Shown: positions 62,705 through 64,000 of the stretch, piece after piece
How the letters are laid out: every line of letters starts with the position of its first letter
How positions within the stretch are numbered: the stretch's first letter is position 1
Source: Bilifractor sp002394235
Lineage (GTDB): Bacteria > Bacillota > Clostridia > Lachnospirales > Lachnospiraceae
DNA: 64,000 bases
Assembly: GCF_052118845.1 (NCBI RefSeq)
Contig: NZ_JBQKGJ010000008.1
Span: 1-64,000, forward strand
Reading direction: 5' to 3'
Notes under the pieces: model-generated
What the model was told of the DNA's origin: nothing
What the model saw: the letters and a program-made list of their open reading frames with translations, nothing else
Databases searched by the model: none
Program-made: the position numbers and the translations under genes

Positions 62705-62806
62705 GACGGTAAACAGCGTCACATACTTTATAGGCTGCGGATTGCGTCTTATTCTGCATCAGAGTCTCTTGCGCGCGCTTCGGATGTGACGATTATATGC
62801 GAATGG

Positions 62807-62868
62807 AAAACGCAGTGGAGAGACGTCCTCAGTCTCTTCCGCGCTTGCGGCGGTCCAGTCTGCGTTTT
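62807..62868. terminator. Candidate terminator after cls
   Basis: AAAACGCAG (62807-62815) pairs with CTGCGTTTT (62860-62868), enclosing GGAGAGAC/GTCTCTTCC. It can act in either direction. The surrounding gap also contains an imperfect repeat of TCAG-GTCTCTT-CGCGC (62758 and 62830). Confidence 0.5.
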
Positions 62869-62919
62869 GGAAGTGCTGATAAAGCAACTGGAATCCTTCC
62901 CGGTTTTGCAGAATGCCGC

Positions 62920-62948
62920 TTGCAATTGAAAATACAGTGTTATATAAT
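62920..62948 (+). promoter_or_regulatory. suf operon promoter
   Basis: TTGCAA (62920-62925), 17 bases, TATAAT (62943-62948). It leaves a leader of about 200 nt before sufC in which no terminator or known RNA motif was found. Confidence 0.75.
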
Positions 62949-63154
62949 GAAGCGACTGAAAAGTGTAGCATTTTACTAGGGTTTATTTTACAGGAACCGT
63001 GAAAAAGCGAGGAGATGGAGGATTCACACGGTATGCGATGCTATGTGCCGCGTGCCGCGCGAGTGCGTATCACAGAGAAATTCGCGGCCTGTACAGTTTG
63101 CGATCAAAGCAGATCGCAGGAATGTTTTACGGACAGTGATATCAGGAGGATGTT

Positions 63155-63916
63155 ATGGCAGATATTTTATTACAGGTGAAGGACCTGTCAGTCAGTGTAG
63201 AGGACAAGGATATCCTGAAGGGATTAAACCTTGAGGTGAGAAAGGGAGAGACCCACGTTCTGATGGGACCGAACGGAGCGGGCAAATCCACACTCGGAAA
63301 TGCGCTGATGGGCAATCCGAATTACATCGTCAAGAGCGGCGATATTATTTTTAACGGCAAGAGCATTCTGGATGAGCCGGTGAATCAGAGAGCAAAGGAC
63401 GGCTTGTTCATGTCCTTTCAGAACCCTCTGGAGGTTCCCGGAATTTCTCTTTCGAACTTTATCCGCAACGCGTTGGAGAACCGGACAGGCGAGAGAATCC
63501 GTCTCTGGGATTTCCGCAAGAAGATTGCGGCGGCAATGGATGTTCTGCAGATGGACCACTCCTACGCGGAGCGTGATCTGAACGTTGGCTTCTCCGGCGG
63601 CGAGAAGAAAAAGGCAGAGATTCTTCAGCTGCTCATGCTGAATCCTTCTCTTGCGATCCTTGATGAAACCGATTCCGGTCTGGATGTCGACGCGGTGCGC
63701 ACCGTATCCAAGGGAGTTGAGGAGTATCAGAAGAACAGAGACGGATCGCTGATCATCATCACACACAGCACTCGTATCCTGGAGTCGCTTCATGTGGATG
63801 CCACACATGTCCTCGTAGACGGCACGATCGTTGAGAACGGCGACGCGTCACTCGTAGATGAGATCAATGAGAACGGATTTGAGCGGTTCATTAAGGAAGA
63901 AAACGGAGAGGCATAA
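63155..63916 (+). CDS. sufC: Fe-S cluster assembly ATPase SufC
   Basis: Soluble ABC ATPase of the SUF Fe-S assembly complex. 253 residues, normal size. Walker A GPNGAGKSTLGNALMG, signature GFSGGEKKKAEILQ (the SufC-specific form) and Walker B LAILDETDSGLDVDA. AGGAGG lies six bases before ATG 63155. sufB follows after nine bases. Suf is the usual Fe-S system in Clostridia and could mature Hcp encoded nearby. Confidence 0.96.
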   Translation: MADILLQVKDLSVSVEDKDILKGLNLEVRKGETHVLMGPNGAGKSTLGNALMGNPNYIVKSGDIIFNGKSILDEPVNQRAKDGLFMSFQNPLEVPGISLSNFIRNALENRTGERIRLWDFRKKIAAAMDVLQMDHSYAERDLNVGFSGGEKKKAEILQLLMLNPSLAILDETDSGLDVDAVRTVSKGVEEYQKNRDGSLIIITHSTRILESLHVDATHVLVDGTIVENGDASLVDEINENGFERFIKEENGEA

Positions 63917-63925
63917 GGAGATCAT

Positions 63926-64000
63926 ATGGCAAAGGAAAAGACATACGTCGAGGATATAGACCGGAGTATGTACGACTTCCGAAATGAGGAAAAAGATGAG
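63926..64000 (+). CDS. sufB: Fe-S cluster assembly scaffold SufB (partial, N terminus only)
   Basis: The first 25 codons are visible (MAKEKTYVED, then IDRSMYDFRNEEKDE) and run off the right edge. AAGGAG five bases upstream supports the start, and SufB normally follows SufC in this order. Confidence 0.85.
   Translation, partial: MAKEKTYVEDIDRSMYDFRNEEKDE

Overview
The window looks like chromosome from an anaerobic, low-to-mid GC Clostridia, most likely Lachnospiraceae. The evidence is gene order and family choice: the asp23-nusB-xseA-xseB-ispA-dxs-tlyA-nadK-argR-recN block, the glgC/glgD pair of Clostridia, spoVG, a long Prs, a clostridial hybrid-cluster protein and a sufC-sufB start. It is mostly core genome. 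No rRNA, tRNA, CRISPR array, prophage or plasmid module was found.

Layout. 1-111 is the 3' end of a group II intron. 218-2613 (minus) is dapA-dapB behind a lysine riboswitch and a 14-bp tandem array. typA follows (plus). 5083-10122 (minus) is a murC-dnaD-dnaC/dnaI-prs operon with a three-hairpin leader. 10240-13020 is glgC-glgD-spoVG. Then come an RsmF-like rRNA methyltransferase, a tyrosine recombinase caught between perfect 33-bp inverted repeats, pyk, and a 1563-residue c-di-GMP protein. 23317-26691 is a cobalamin-riboswitch ABC transport operon. galM (minus) is divergent from a LacI-controlled maltodextrin operon (binding protein, two permeases, malQ), followed by lacI, a second malQ and glgP. 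Next are an LCP cell-wall ligase, a DUF3786 protein, prfC, and the asp23-to-recN block. 53841-56588 (minus) carries dgkA, a phasin-like protein and a UbiB kinase. hcp, an SPFH protein (minus), a cysteine-peptidase-like protein overlapping a cardiolipin synthase, sufC and the start of sufB close the window.

How the genes work together. Imported maltodextrins are rearranged by the two MalQ enzymes and split by GlgP; GlgC/GlgD make ADP-glucose for glycogen; Pyk closes glycolysis. DapA/DapB feed lysine and peptidoglycan, and MurC, DgkA, IspA/Dxs and the LCP protein all serve the envelope.

Most unusual material: (1) the recombinase gene flanked by two inverted lox-like sites with an outward promoter inside, a predicted self-inverting switch next to pyk; (2) a 90-bp two-hairpin repeat present four times, three copies directly after intrinsic terminators and the fourth directly after the group II intron 3' end; (3) a second 111-bp hairpin repeat present twice; (4) short tandem duplications that restart at the 3' end of genes and copy the stop-codon region downstream (dapB, the ABC ATPase, asp23, ubiB). 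All functional statements are inferred by reading; no alignment or database search was run.
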